Shown in pieces: positions 51,167-60,559 of a DNA stretch of 64,000 nt. How positions within the stretch are numbered: the stretch's first letter is position 1; each line of letters starts with the position of its first letter. A model generated the notes under the pieces. That model ran no database searches. It had not been told where the DNA came from and worked only from the letters and a program-made list of their open reading frames with translations. Both the position numbers and the translations under genes were made by a program. The stretch lies in assembly GCF_036365825.1 (NCBI RefSeq), contig NZ_CP142675.1, positions 3,108,501 through 3,172,500 of the forward strand, read 5' to 3'. This DNA comes from Qipengyuania sp. HL-TH1. GTDB lineage: Bacteria > Pseudomonadota > Alphaproteobacteria > Sphingomonadales > Sphingomonadaceae.

Positions 51167-53696
51167 CGGGGAACACCCTCGGCAAGAGAGTAAAGACCAT
51201 GCCCTGCAGCGCGCAGAACATTATGAAACGTGCGACAATATCCATGGTGACGTTTGTCGGAGTGGTCATGATTCCCCGCGCTTCGCGAAAAGCGAGATAG
51301 GTGGCCATGATGACAGCGACCACGACCACCTGTCCCTGAAGCACCGAAAGCATAAAAACAGTCGCACCCATCCCATTCGCGGTGGGTTCAAGACCCGTCG
51401 CGAGCCATCCAGTCACATCGAGGTATAAGGCTCCGACCAGCAGGGTCGCAGCAAGTGCCTCCAGCATCCAGGGCAGGTCTTCGGCAAGCCGCCCTTCTTT
51501 CGATGCGAGAAACCGACGCCCGCCCCAGGCCGCAAGAAGCGCCGCCGCTTCTATCCCGACAATGATTGCAGTTGCGCCGAGCGGCGGAGGCGCACTCCAG
51601 ACTTCGGGATTGATGCCATAGAGATAGAGGTAGGCGAACACGGCCATGAAGCCGATCATGCCGATTACGACCATCAAAGTGTTCAACGCCCACCAGCCGT
51701 GGCTTTTCGGCCCGGTGATGGCGATCGGAACTTCGATACCGCCGCCGATGTCGGCGCTTTCCTGTTTGATGGGACGGTCGGTTTCCCAAAGCCATCGAAG
51801 CGTACTTAGCACTGCTACAATCCCGCAAAACACTGCAAAGGCGTAGCCCTGCACCGTCAGCGAGAGGAAAAAGAGAGCGGTGAACACAGCTGCTGACAAT
51901 GGCCATGGCGACGGGCCGGGCATGAGTTGAACGTACTGTGGTTCAGCCATCACGGTCGAGGTGATCAACGTCTCGCGCTGACCAGTGGCAGAGTTCGGGA
52001 GGAAATAGCGCCCTTCTTCGACTTCCTTCGAGATTTGGGGGCGATCCCATAAAGGCTCGCGAGACGTAACCAGCGGGATCGAGCGAGTGGAGTACAAACC
52101 GGTGGGAAGCCATTCGAGCGTACCGCCCCCGTAGATATTGCCTGCATCGTCATGAACCGTGAAACGAAAGCGGCGCGCGAGATCGAACAGGAAAAGGAGT
52201 ATCCCAGCGGCCATCACGAAAGCGCCGATGGTGGACACCAGATTGAGCAGATCGAGATCGCGCCCGGGCAAATAGGTATAGACCCTGCGCGGCATACCCA
52301 TCAAGCCGGTCAGGTGCATGGGGAAGAAAGTGATGTGAAGACCCGCGAACATCAGCCCGAAGACCCACTTCCCGACACGCTCAGATAGCGCCCGGCTGCT
52401 AGTCATGCCGTGCCAGTGGTAGAACGCGGCGAACATCGGGAAAACCATGCCGCCCATCAGCACGTAATGGAGGTGGGCGACGATGAAATAGGTGTCATGC
52501 GCCTGCCAGTCGAAGGGCACCATGCCCACCATAACGCCGGTCAACCCACCCATCGTGAAAATCACTACGCTGCCGACTACGAATAGCGCAGGCGTGGTCC
52601 ATCTTATCTTGCCGCTGGCAAGCGTCGCAATCCAGCAGAACACCTGGATGCCGGCCGGCAGGCTGACCGCCATGCTGGCGGCGGAGAAATAGCCTGCCGA
52701 GACGCGCGGCATGTCGGTAGTGAACATGTGATGCGCCCAGACGCCGAAGCTGATGAAGCCGGTAGCGACCAGCGCCAGAACGTTGAGGCGGTACCCAACG
52801 AGCGGCACCTTGGCGACTGCGGCCACCATCATGCTCATCAGACCCGCGGCTGGGATAAAGATAATGTAGACTTCTGGATGGCCGAAAAACCAGAAGAGGT
52901 GTTGCCACAGCATGGGATCGCCGCCGCGTAGCGCATCGAAGAAAGGCCAATTGAAAGCTCGTTCGATCTCCAGCAGCATCGTGCACAGGATCACACTGGG
53001 GAAAGCGACCACGATCATTACCGCGAACACCAGCATGGCCCACGCAAACATCGGCATCTTGTCGAGGGTCATCCCCGGCGCGCGGGTGCGCAGCACACCC
53101 ACGATGATCTCGATCGCTCCGGCAATGGCCGAGATCTCGATGAAGCCGATGCCGAGCAACCAGAAGTCTGTATTGATACCGGGACTGAAGGCGATGCTCG
53201 TCAGCGGGGGATACATGAACCAGCCGCCGTCGGGCGCCAACCCCACGAACAGCGAGAGAAAAAACATCGTTCCGCCTACGAAATAGGCCCAGAAGGCGAA
53301 TGCTGACAGCCTGGGAAACGGTAGATCGCGTGCCGCCAGCATCTGCGGCAAAAGCATGATCCCGATCGCCTCCACCATTGGCACGGCAAACAGGAACATC
53401 ATCACCGTTCCGTGCATGGTGAAGAACTGGTTATAGGTATCGACGCCGAGGAAATCCTGCATCGGAGCGGCGAGTTGCACACGCATGCCCAGCGCCAGAA
53501 TTCCTGCTGCTAAGAAGAAGCCGAAAGCAGTGACGACGTACCAGAAGCCAACGTAGTTGTTATTGACCGCGGTAAGACGTGCCCACCCCTTGGGCGCGCG
53601 CCAGATGCGGTTCAATTCTTCGACTTCGCTATCGGGACGCTTCTCGGTGGGGAAGCGCTCATAGAGCGAATAATCGAAACCCGTCTCGGATCTCAT
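51159..53696 (-). CDS. ctaD: Cytochrome c oxidase subunit I fused to subunit III
   Basis: An 845-residue haem-copper oxidase subunit. The subunit I part (about 1-560) has the low-spin haem His in FTMHGTVMMFLF, FGHPEVYIIFIPAAG with the Cu-B His and cross-link Tyr, HHMFTT and HDTYFIVAHLHYVLMGG, so copper and haem ligands are present. The C-terminal 250 residues (from about 590) carry a further set of helices like subunit III. Fused I+III chains occur in aa3/caa3-type oxidases. It reduces oxygen using electrons from cytochrome c and Cu-A of subunit II. It overlaps subunit II by four bases. Confidence 0.9.
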   Translation of the reverse strand: MRSETGFDYSLYERFPTEKRPDSEVEELNRIWRAPKGWARLTAVNNNYVGFWYVVTAFGFFLAAGILALGMRVQLAAPMQDFLGVDTYNQFFTMHGTVMMFLFAVPMVEAIGIMLLPQMLAARDLPFPRLSAFAFWAYFVGGTMFFLSLFVGLAPDGGWFMYPPLTSIAFSPGINTDFWLLGIGFIEISAIAGAIEIIVGVLRTRAPGMTLDKMPMFAWAMLVFAVMIVVAFPSVILCTMLLEIERAFNWPFFDALRGGDPMLWQHLFWFFGHPEVYIIFIPAAGLMSMMVAAVAKVPLVGYRLNVLALVATGFISFGVWAHHMFTTDMPRVSAGYFSAASMAVSLPAGIQVFCWIATLASGKIRWTTPALFVVGSVVIFTMGGLTGVMVGMVPFDWQAHDTYFIVAHLHYVLMGGMVFPMFAAFYHWHGMTSSRALSERVGKWVFGLMFAGLHITFFPMHLTGLMGMPRRVYTYLPGRDLDLLNLVSTIGAFVMAAGILLFLFDLARRFRFTVHDDAGNIYGGGTLEWLPTGLYSTRSIPLVTSREPLWDRPQISKEVEEGRYFLPNSATGQRETLITSTVMAEPQYVQLMPGPSPWPLSAAVFTALFFLSLTVQGYAFAVFCGIVAVLSTLRWLWETDRPIKQESADIGGGIEVPIAITGPKSHGWWALNTLMVVIGMIGFMAVFAYLYLYGINPEVWSAPPPLGATAIIVGIEAAALLAAWGGRRFLASKEGRLAEDLPWMLEALAATLLVGALYLDVTGWLATGLEPTANGMGATVFMLSVLQGQVVVVAVIMATYLAFREARGIMTTPTNVTMDIVARFIMFCALQGMVFTLLPRVFPGV

Positions 53697-54739
53697 TTCT
53701 GCTGCTCGAGCCAGATGGCGATAGCTTCGAGCTCGTCGGCATTGAGCATGTCATAGCTCGGCATGCGATTGCCAGGCTTGAGCGATTGGCTGTCGCCGAT
53801 CCAACCAATCAGCGTCCCGCGGTTGTTCGGCAAAATACCCGCTCCCAGCGTCCGGCGCGACCCAACATGGGTGAGGTCCGGGCCAGCGAGGCCGTTTGCC
53901 TCAGTCCCTGCGACACGATGGCAGGCAGCACACCCGGACTGCATGAATAGTGTTCTTCCGGACTGCTGACCGGAATTTGTGTTAGCGCCCGCACCCGTAC
54001 GCGTAACTGTTGATCGCTCCGAACCCTGCGTCCCTGATCCGGACGATGATTCTACTTGCCGCGTTATGTCGAGGCCCGCTGAAACGAGGCGCTCATTCCG
54101 CTCGGCATACCATTCTCGAAAATCGTCGTCCTCATGCGCTACGGCAACGAAGCCCATCAGCGCATGTTGCCGCCCGCAATACTCCGCGCACACCCCGCCG
54201 AATTCTCCTGGGCGATCGGCTTCGATCCGCAGCAGTGTGCGTCGCCCGGGGATCATGTCCTTCTTTCCCGATAGATGCGGCACCCAAAAGCTGTGAATCA
54301 CATCGGCGGATTCCAGTTCGAGCACCACCGGACGTCCGACGGGAATGTGAATCTCATTCGCATCTTCCATCACAACCGCGCCCGATGGGTCCAGATATTG
54401 CACACGGAACCACCACATTTCACCGGTAACGCGAATACGCATCTCGTCCCCGTGGATCGGCTCTGTCAGGCTGGCCGTAAGTGTGAGTCCCCACACCAGT
54501 AGCGCGGTCAATACGACGCCCGGAAAGGCCACCCCGCCGAGCAAGATCGCGCGTTCGCCTCCTAGCTTCGCTTTCCACTTGTCTGGTCCCTTGATGGCGA
54601 CCCAAAGAGCAAACACCACGACCAATGTGACGAAAGCGCCCAAACCGAAAAGCGACCAGGCCAGGGTTGTAACTTTGCCTGAATACGGACCTGCCGGGTC
54701 GAGTACCGGAGGTGGCCAACCCCAAAGTGCGTCAATCAT
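53693..54739 (-). CDS. coxB: Cytochrome c oxidase subunit II with cytochrome c domain
   Basis: A 348-residue protein. Two helices (about 25-45 and 70-90) precede the periplasmic Cu-A domain: ADVIHSFWVPHLSGKKDMIPG and CAEYCGRQHALMGF provide His, two Cys, His and Met ligands. A C-terminal cytochrome c domain has CAACH and a distal Met (MPSYDM). The added c domain marks the caa3 type. ATG 54739 overlaps the upstream stop by eight bases; ATG 54751 is possible. Confidence 0.9.
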   Translation of the reverse strand: MIDALWGWPPPVLDPAGPYSGKVTTLAWSLFGLGAFVTLVVVFALWVAIKGPDKWKAKLGGERAILLGGVAFPGVVLTALLVWGLTLTASLTEPIHGDEMRIRVTGEMWWFRVQYLDPSGAVVMEDANEIHIPVGRPVVLELESADVIHSFWVPHLSGKKDMIPGRRTLLRIEADRPGEFGGVCAEYCGRQHALMGFVAVAHEDDDFREWYAERNERLVSAGLDITRQVESSSGSGTQGSERSTVTRTGAGANTNSGQQSGRTLFMQSGCAACHRVAGTEANGLAGPDLTHVGSRRTLGAGILPNNRGTLIGWIGDSQSLKPGNRMPSYDMLNADELEAIAIWLEQQK

Positions 54740-55139
54740 GGTCGAGACCATACAAATAGGCTGCGATATCTGCCGCCTCAGCCTCGCTAATTGGCATTGG
54801 CGGCATGGAAGAGCCCTCCTTCACGGAAGGTGCGTTGCGGATGAAGGCCGCCAATACGTCCGGCCGGTTCGGCAATTGGCCAGCTATCAAGCCGACATCG
54901 TCGAAGCCATCAAGCGATGGTCCCAAGCGCCCGGATGGCCAGTCCAGCCCGGGAATTTCGTGGCAAGATCCACAGCCTGCGCGCTTGATTGCTATTAAGC
55001 CGCGATCCTTCGGTCCGATAGCCGGCTCTCGCCGCGTCTCGACCGGGTCCTTGCATGCGGCAAGCGCTGCACAAGCGGCTAAGGCTACGCCGGCCACGAT
55101 GGCTTTCCAATTCCGATGCTCCACACTCCCCATTCCCAT
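54732..55139 (-). CDS. Small lipoprotein c-type cytochrome
   Basis: A 135-residue monohaem cytochrome with a lipoprotein-like signal (LAAC, Cys29), haem motif CGSCH and a C-terminal MPPMPISEAEAADIAAYLYGL, the usual class I pattern with axial Met. It would feed electrons to subunit II. It is the first gene of the subunit II-subunit I run and is divergent from the diheme gene at 55157. Confidence 0.85.
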   Translation of the reverse strand: MGMGSVEHRNWKAIVAGVALAACAALAACKDPVETRREPAIGPKDRGLIAIKRAGCGSCHEIPGLDWPSGRLGPSLDGFDDVGLIAGQLPNRPDVLAAFIRNAPSVKEGSSMPPMPISEAEAADIAAYLYGLDHD

Positions 55140-55156
55140 GGGAACCGGACAATTGC

Positions 55157-55879
55157 ATGCTTCGTTCCCGCCAGACGATGCTTTTCCGCTCTAACCTGTC
55201 CGTCGCCGCCTTTGCTATGGCGCTGGCGTCATGCACTCCTGCCCCGATCGACGATCCATTCGACGACACCGGCGAATTGATTGCCTTATCAGGCGGGGAC
55301 GCGGGTCCGCAGGCCGCTTGCCACACTTGTCATGGGCTGGACGGCGGCGGCGACGGAGCGTTGGTGCCGAGAATAGCGGGCATGGATACGGGATATCTTG
55401 TGCGGCAGCTGGGCTTTTACGCGGACGGCCAACGTAGCCATCCCCAAATGACTTGGCTTGCAGGCCGTCTAAATTCCGAGGAGCGGTTGGCTGTGTCAGC
55501 CTATTACGCGGCCATGGACTTTCCCGAGGGCATGGAGGGAAGCACGACTTTGACTGAACCCTCGTGCGAAATTGCGAAAGCATACGAGATCTACCATGCA
55601 GGCTTACCCGAACGCGCTCTATCGTCCTGCGCATCTTGCCATGGGGAAACCGGTCTGGGCTCGGGTGGCGGCAACCCACCCCTGATCGGTCAAAGCGCTG
55701 AGTACCACGCCGAACAATTGCGCCGCTGGCGCAACGGTGAGCGATACGGCGATGCACTAAACGTCATGCACGATGCGGCCAGCAAGCTGCAAGAGAGCGA
55801 AATTAGCCCACTCGCGGCGTATATTGCGTATGGTCCGGAGCCGTCTCGTCGTCTCGGATTTCCGGAAGAATGCCCCTGA
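55157..55879 (+). CDS. Two-haem cytochrome c family lipoprotein
   Basis: A 240-residue protein with two CxxCH haem sites (CHTCHGLDGGGDGALVPRIAGM and CASCHGETGLGSGGGNPPLIG). The signal sequence (about residues 8-25 ending ALASC) suggests a lipoprotein; ATG 55178 is an alternative start. Diheme cytochromes like c4 donate electrons to terminal oxidases. It is the only plus-strand gene in the oxidase cluster, and its last 77 bases overlap the convergent cytochrome b gene. Confidence 0.85.
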   Translation: MLRSRQTMLFRSNLSVAAFAMALASCTPAPIDDPFDDTGELIALSGGDAGPQAACHTCHGLDGGGDGALVPRIAGMDTGYLVRQLGFYADGQRSHPQMTWLAGRLNSEERLAVSAYYAAMDFPEGMEGSTTLTEPSCEIAKAYEIYHAGLPERALSSCASCHGETGLGSGGGNPPLIGQSAEYHAEQLRRWRNGERYGDALNVMHDAASKLQESEISPLAAYIAYGPEPSRRLGFPEECP

Positions 55880-56453
55880 CTGTATCATCGCGATCCCAGA
55901 AATGGTGTTTCAATGCCGCAATGACATGCAGCGGCACCAGCAATGCGAGGCCGATAACGCCTAGCACATGAAGGCTCTCCGCCCAGTCGAGTACCTGATA
56001 CTGCCACGCTGGGGAGAGTGTATGAAAGGGCATCGGGGGTATAGCGACCAATCCGGCAAGCCGCAGAGGCTGCACCGGCTGTATCGCCGACCACATCGCC
56101 CATCCGCTCAGCGGAAGTAGCGCGAACAGGCCATAGAAAAGGTACTGTGTGATATGTGCTGCCGTGCTCTGCCAGCCTGGCGCATCGGCGTCGTTGACCG
56201 GATCGGGGACAAAAAGGCGCCAGCCAAACCTTAAGATGGCGAGGAACAGGATGGTCAGCCCCAGCTCGCTATGCAATTCGTAGGTGGCAAGCTTGCTTGC
56301 CCCGACGGGATAGCGCAACATCATCCAGCCTGAGCCGAGCTGAAAGAGAACCAACCCTGCCATTATCCAGTGAAACCAGACACCGACCGGAGAATACTTT
56401 CCATGCTCGGTATAACTGACCGCCCATCTTCGGATCAGGTCATGAAGCCTCAT
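55803..56453 (-). CDS. Cytochrome b561-like membrane protein
   Basis: A 216-residue protein with four to five helices. Candidate haem ligands lie in FHWIMAGLVLFQL, ATYELHSELGLTILFLAIL, and the pair near LHVLGVIGLALLVPLHVIAALKHHFWDRDD. The family passes electrons between quinol or periplasmic donors and other carriers. Overlaps ctaG by four bases. Confidence 0.85.
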   Translation of the reverse strand: MRLHDLIRRWAVSYTEHGKYSPVGVWFHWIMAGLVLFQLGSGWMMLRYPVGASKLATYELHSELGLTILFLAILRFGWRLFVPDPVNDADAPGWQSTAAHITQYLFYGLFALLPLSGWAMWSAIQPVQPLRLAGLVAIPPMPFHTLSPAWQYQVLDWAESLHVLGVIGLALLVPLHVIAALKHHFWDRDDTVRGILPEIRDDETAPDHTQYTPRVG

Positions 56454-57172
56454 GCAGCCGCTCTGTTACCAAGCGATCGATAGAGTATCGTCAATGCAGC
56501 GATTAGATAGACCAGGCTCGCGGGGGCCCACATAATGATACCCGCAATCTGCTGATCCTCTATTGGCGAGAGACCCCACAAGCGGGTCGTTAGCCAATGT
56601 GGGGCATAATACGCACGGTGCGCAAAGGTAAGTAGCGCGCCAAGTGCCCCCATTGCGACCATCGTCGCCAACAGCCCTGTCGCGGCAGCTGGAGACGGCG
56701 ATCGAATGACCTTGACCCACCATGCTGCTGCCGTGGCGACAATGCTGATTTGCATGAGCCAGAAAACCGCGTCGCTACGCATCGCGAGTTCGTACAATGG
56801 AGGTGCATGCCAGGCCAGGAAGGTGATGGCATGTACCGCAGTCCATACGGTCAACGTCCCGGGCAAGCTCTTGTCCTCGAGCCGAAAGGCCGCAATGAGC
56901 AGTGGGGCGAAGACCGCTGCGAGTATGACATCGTGGATGATGCGAACTGTGAACAATGCGGATCCGAGCGCGCAGAAGGGGCTGATGTAGAGAAGGCAGA
57001 AGACGATCAGGATTGCGTATGTCGGCGTGGCTCTCAGACTTTCGCGTTGCCAATATGCGCCCCCTACCACGACCAGAAGGCAGGCGACCAATTCGGGTGC
57101 GAAATTCCAATTGGTTAACCAGCCCCCAGGATCTGGAGCTTTTCCGCAATAGGGCAACCAATCGTGCAGCAT
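56450..57172 (-). CDS. ctaG: Cytochrome c oxidase assembly protein, CtaG (caa3 type)
   Basis: A 240-residue membrane protein of the caa3_CtaG family (not the Cox11 type): FAPELVACLLVVVGGAYW, ISPFCALGSALFTVRIIHDVILAAVFAPLLI, WHAPPLYELAMRSDAVFWLMQISIV, and a long final helix region. About six or seven helices are visible. It helps insert copper or assemble the oxidase encoded downstream. The gene starts the minus-strand oxidase cluster. Confidence 0.85.
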   Translation of the reverse strand: MLHDWLPYCGKAPDPGGWLTNWNFAPELVACLLVVVGGAYWQRESLRATPTYAILIVFCLLYISPFCALGSALFTVRIIHDVILAAVFAPLLIAAFRLEDKSLPGTLTVWTAVHAITFLAWHAPPLYELAMRSDAVFWLMQISIVATAAAWWVKVIRSPSPAAATGLLATMVAMGALGALLTFAHRAYYAPHWLTTRLWGLSPIEDQQIAGIIMWAPASLVYLIAALTILYRSLGNRAAA

Positions 57173-57448
57173 CCGTCTCCCGTGAGCGTGTGGTTAGATC
57201 AGCAATTGCATGCTCACAACAGTCATTGGTGTCCTGCAAACCGACGCAATGAGCAGAAAGCGATCGCAATCTAGGATGAAAGACGCTCGGACAGAATTTA
57301 GGGTCCCGAGAGCATGTAGGTAGGCCATAATCGGTGAACCGCATTCGCTCTGATCATACCCGTGAGCCAGGTGAAGGTCGGCTTTGGCTACAATCGCGTC
57401 TGAAGCCGACAGTCCGCTACCGGCCCAACAGCGGACAAACCATACAAG

Positions 57449-58315
57449 CTACTTCGATTGCGCGATCCGCTTGCAAGCGGATCCGACCATCGACCAGATG
57501 GTTTCGATCACTTCCTCAAGGCTGACTTTTTCCAGGTCGATTGACTCGGCGTATGCGGCCCATTGGCCTTGCTTGGTACCATCCTGCGCCATCTCTTCCG
57601 ACAGGCCGGGCGGGCGATCGATTGGAATCTCAGTTCCTCTGCGTGCGAATGTCGCCGCTATGGCAGCGTCGAGCTCGTCGTCCGAGACGTCGAGGGCCTG
57701 GGGCATCGCCCAGAGGTCGTAATAATCCTTCATACGTCCGTTCGCGATGCCCAGCTGAACCATCGCCTGAAATTTCTCGGCTATCACTGTGGCAGGCGGA
57801 TAGGCGCGAATGTCGGGCGGTGGAAGATCGAGCAATGTCGGGTAGGTGAGTTCATGGGATGGGTGGGCAAGGGCGTCACCAAATCCGATGTCGATGGTGA
57901 CCGGGATCCTCGTTCGCTCGAGATAGGCGAAGGTCTTGAGCCTCGTCCCACCATATTCCATCTCTTCTCTGATGGGATTGGCTTTCAGAGCGTCGAGATC
58001 GAATTCTATGCCATCCTCAACCGCGATGCTCATGATCTCCCGAAAGTCCGCAACGAGTTGCTTGGGGCCTTCATCGCCATGACCCAGGAAGTCGGCATCG
58101 CGGGTTTCGCGGCTTTCGCTTTCCAGCCAGACGGTAACCAGCATTCCGCCTTTGAGGACGAATCGATCACGATGGGCGGACTGCGACAGGCGATAAAGCA
58201 GGCGTTCGAGCGCAAAGCGAACGAGGACAACTTCAAACACCCGGCCGTTCGCACGTGCGATGTTGAGCAGCCGGTCTTTGACCGATTTTGCCAGATTGAT
58301 GGGCTTCTCACCCAT
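57449..58315 (-). CDS. AbiEii-type nucleotidyltransferase toxin
   Basis: A 288-residue protein. NT motif I is VLKGGMLVTVWL (about 53-64), with TRDADFLG (Asp73 and Asp75) as metal ligands; the later block EKFQAMVQLGIANGRMKDYYDLW (about 185-207) holds the conserved Lys and Asp of motifs III and IV. AbiEii proteins are toxins using nucleotides, giving abortive infection or element stabilization. The start overlaps the antitoxin by eight bases, as in type IV TA pairs. Confidence 0.9.
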   Translation of the reverse strand: MGEKPINLAKSVKDRLLNIARANGRVFEVVLVRFALERLLYRLSQSAHRDRFVLKGGMLVTVWLESESRETRDADFLGHGDEGPKQLVADFREIMSIAVEDGIEFDLDALKANPIREEMEYGGTRLKTFAYLERTRIPVTIDIGFGDALAHPSHELTYPTLLDLPPPDIRAYPPATVIAEKFQAMVQLGIANGRMKDYYDLWAMPQALDVSDDELDAAIAATFARRGTEIPIDRPPGLSEEMAQDGTKQGQWAAYAESIDLEKVSLEEVIETIWSMVGSACKRIAQSK

Positions 58316-58931
58316 TCGAGGTCAGCGCCTCGAGATAAGGCTTCATCGTGCTCCAGGCTCCGCCTTCAATCGCGGCCTGAGAGATTTCAGCCGGTGTGGC
58401 CTTGCGCTGTTCAAGCGCGGCCCTCAGTCCCTCAATTGCGACTGATCGATCGACGAGCTTTGGGTTTCGAAACATATCGGCAAGCGTCTTCGGCACAGAA
58501 TATATCGGAACGGATACGCCGGAGACCTTGTGATGCTCGATCCCTTGCTGGTGATAGGAATCGCTAAATCGAACAGTGCGTGTAGGGGGATAGGAGGGGG
58601 CGGGAGACCAGTCGCTGCTGCCGATAGCAACCCACACTTTGCGCGGCATCTGATCGGTCAGTTCATGAAAGGCGAGCGCTGAGAACATGGCGATCACGCC
58701 ATTGGGGATGCGTTTTGCAATTTCAGCGAGCGATTGGTCGGCATCGATGTCTGCGTCGGCGGTCTGGTAGAGCCCGCGCGAGATGCGGTTGATCTCTCCA
58801 TCGTCGACCGCCCGGGCTATGGTTTTTCCATCGACACCCGCTTCGCGCAGCTCGCGCGCGCGCAGGATCGGTTGCTGCGCAAAGAGCCCGCGCATGATCT
58901 CACGTTGTGTGGGTTGGGTCGCCGCCTTCAT
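58308..58931 (-). CDS. AbiEi-type antitoxin and repressor
   Basis: A 207-residue protein. The N-terminal winged helix is REIMRGLFAQQPILRARELREAGVDGKTIARAVDDGEINRISRGLYQ (about 9-55), followed by the AbiEi C-terminal part (AMFSALAFHELTDQMPRKVWVAI and YSVPKTLADMFRNPKLVDR). ATG 58931 has AAGGA eight bases upstream and the operator covers it; ATG 58955 is less likely. AbiEi represses its own promoter by binding inverted repeats. Confidence 0.9.
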   Translation of the reverse strand: MKAATQPTQREIMRGLFAQQPILRARELREAGVDGKTIARAVDDGEINRISRGLYQTADADIDADQSLAEIAKRIPNGVIAMFSALAFHELTDQMPRKVWVAIGSSDWSPAPSYPPTRTVRFSDSYHQQGIEHHKVSGVSVPIYSVPKTLADMFRNPKLVDRSVAIEGLRAALEQRKATPAEISQAAIEGGAWSTMKPYLEALTSNG

Positions 58932-58979
58932 GTCACAAATCCTTGCACTCGACATGCCCCTATCAGAGGTTTTGTGACA
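58931..58979 (-). promoter_or_regulatory. Inverted repeat operator of the AbiE pair
   Basis: TGTCACAAATCC (58931-58942) and GGTTTTGTGACA (58968-58979) are inverted copies with one mismatch in twelve, centres about 37 bases apart. The proximal arm overlaps the chosen antitoxin start codon. AbiEi family repressors bind paired inverted repeats before their own gene, so this is a strong candidate for autoregulation. Confidence 0.75.
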
Positions 58980-59249
58980 AGTCACGGTGAAGGGTCTCCG
59001 AAAATCGGGAACGCCTAAGATACCATGAGCAGGCGCCATTGGGGGCAAACACGAGAAATTCACAACCCAGCAAACGAGGGCGGCATCGACACGAGAACCG
59101 TGCCTGCTGGATTCGCACCGCCCTTTCCGGCCAATTTCACTCTACTCTACGCTTCGCGCAAATTCCTGTTGCCTGACAGCATTTTGATGTCCTTTTGATC
59201 TGCCTCGCGAGTGCAGCCGGTGGTCGGTTGCCGCAATTCGAGGCAATTC

Positions 59250-60230
59250 ATGAGCGTTATTCCGATCCGGTCCGAGGCATTGTCGCGCGGCGCGCGCATG
59301 CTGCGCACGGCGCTTGGCTGCGAGATCGCACGCTGGCTTGAAGAGCCTGCGGTGATCGAAGTGATGCTCAATCCCGATGGTCGTCTGTGGGTCGACCGGC
59401 TGGGCGAAGGCCTTGCCGCGACCGACTGCCTGATGAGCGCCGCCGACGGAGAGCGGATCATCCGGCTCGTTGCCCATCATGTCGGCGCCGAGGTGCATAC
59501 TGGAGCTCCGCGCGTCTCGGCAGAGCTTCCCGATGGCGGCGAACGCTTTGAAGGTCTTCTGCCACCGGTGGTCGCCGCGCCGAGCTTTGCCATCCGCAAG
59601 CCTGCTGTCGCCGTCTTCACGCTCGCCGACTATGTCTCGGCGGGAATCATGGATGCATGGCAGGCCGAGGCGCTTGGCGCTGCGGTTGCGGAGCGAAAGA
59701 ACATCCTGGTCGCGGGCGGCACATCGACCGGCAAGACGACGCTTACCAATGCTTTACTCGCCGAAATCTCATCGAGTCCCGACCGGGTTGTCTTGATCGA
59801 GGACACGCGCGAACTGCAATGTGCCGCGCCCAATCTCGTCTCGCTGCGGACCAAGGATGGCGTTGCAACTCTGTCCGATCTGGTCCGCTCGGCGCTGCGT
59901 CTGCGACCCGATCGCATTCCCATCGGTGAAGTGCGCGGCGCTGAAGCGCTCGATCTGCTCAAGGCCTGGGGAACGGGTCATCCAGGCGGGATCGGCACAA
60001 TCCACGCAGGCTCTGCGCTCGGCACGCTGCGGCGGCTCGAACAGCTCATTCAGGAAAGCGTGGTGACCGTACCGCGCGCGCTCATCGCCGAGACCATCGA
60101 CGTCATCGCTGTGCTGGTCCGTGATGGCGCCGGACGGCGGCTCGCCGAACTGGCCAAGGTCCGCGCTCTCGATGCTTCGGGCGAATACGTCCTCGTCCCT
60201 CTTCCCCATACCCAAGGAGACCCTTCATGA
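59250..60230 (+). CDS. trbB: Conjugative transfer ATPase TrbB
   Basis: A 326-residue VirB11-type secretion ATPase. N-terminal domain to about 130 ([18 protein letters not shown]); Walker A GGTSTGKT (156-163, Lys162); Asp box [10 protein letters not shown]; Walker B region [15 protein letters not shown] with the following [23 protein letters not shown]is box. It energizes pilus and channel assembly. ATG 59250 is taken because it opens the family N-terminus. The start of the trb operon; the 294 bases upstream hold the AbiE operator and probably the trb promoter. Confidence 0.93.
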   Translation: MSVIPIRSEALSRGARMLRTALGCEIARWLEEPAVIEVMLNPDGRLWVDRLGEGLAATDCLMSAADGERIIRLVAHHVGAEVHTGAPRVSAELPDGGERFEGLLPPVVAAPSFAIRKPAVAVFTLADYVSAGIMDAWQAEALGAAVAERKNILVAGGTSTGKTTLTNALLAEISSSPDRVVLIEDTRELQCAAPNLVSLRTKDGVATLSDLVRSALRLRPDRIPIGEVRGAEALDLLKAWGTGHPGGIGTIHAGSALGTLRRLEQLIQESVVTVPRALIAETIDVIAVLVRDGAGRRLAELAKVRALDASGEYVLVPLPHTQGDPS

Positions 60231-60559
60231 TGATTATTCTGTCGCGGGCGCGATCGCGCCTTTCCGCTATCGCTCTTGCCGGTGTTGTCGCACTTACGCT
60301 TGCCGCGCCGGCCCATGCCGCCGGCTCGTCGATGCCATGGGAAGCGCCGCTGCAGGCGATCCTGGAATCGATCCAGGGGCCGGTCGCCAAGATCGTTGCG
60401 GTGATCATCATCATTGCGACCGGTCTCGCTCTCGCTTTCGGCGATACATCGGGCGGCTTCCGGCGCTTGGTGCAGATTGTCTTCGGCCTGTCGATTGCCT
60501 TTGCAGCTTCCTCGTTTTTCCTCTCCTTCTTTTCGTTCGGCGGCGGAGCGCTCGTCTGA
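60227..60559 (+). CDS. trbC: Conjugative pilin TrbC
   Basis: A 110-residue VirB2-type pilin precursor. The signal peptide ends near APAHAA (residues about 27-32); two hydrophobic helices follow (IVAVIIIIATGLALAFG and IVFGLSIAFAASSFFLSFFSF). TraF (5804) is the expected maturation peptidase. The start overlaps the trbB stop (ATGA). Confidence 0.9.
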   Translation: MMIILSRARSRLSAIALAGVVALTLAAPAHAAGSSMPWEAPLQAILESIQGPVAKIVAVIIIIATGLALAFGDTSGGFRRLVQIVFGLSIAFAASSFFLSFFSFGGGALV

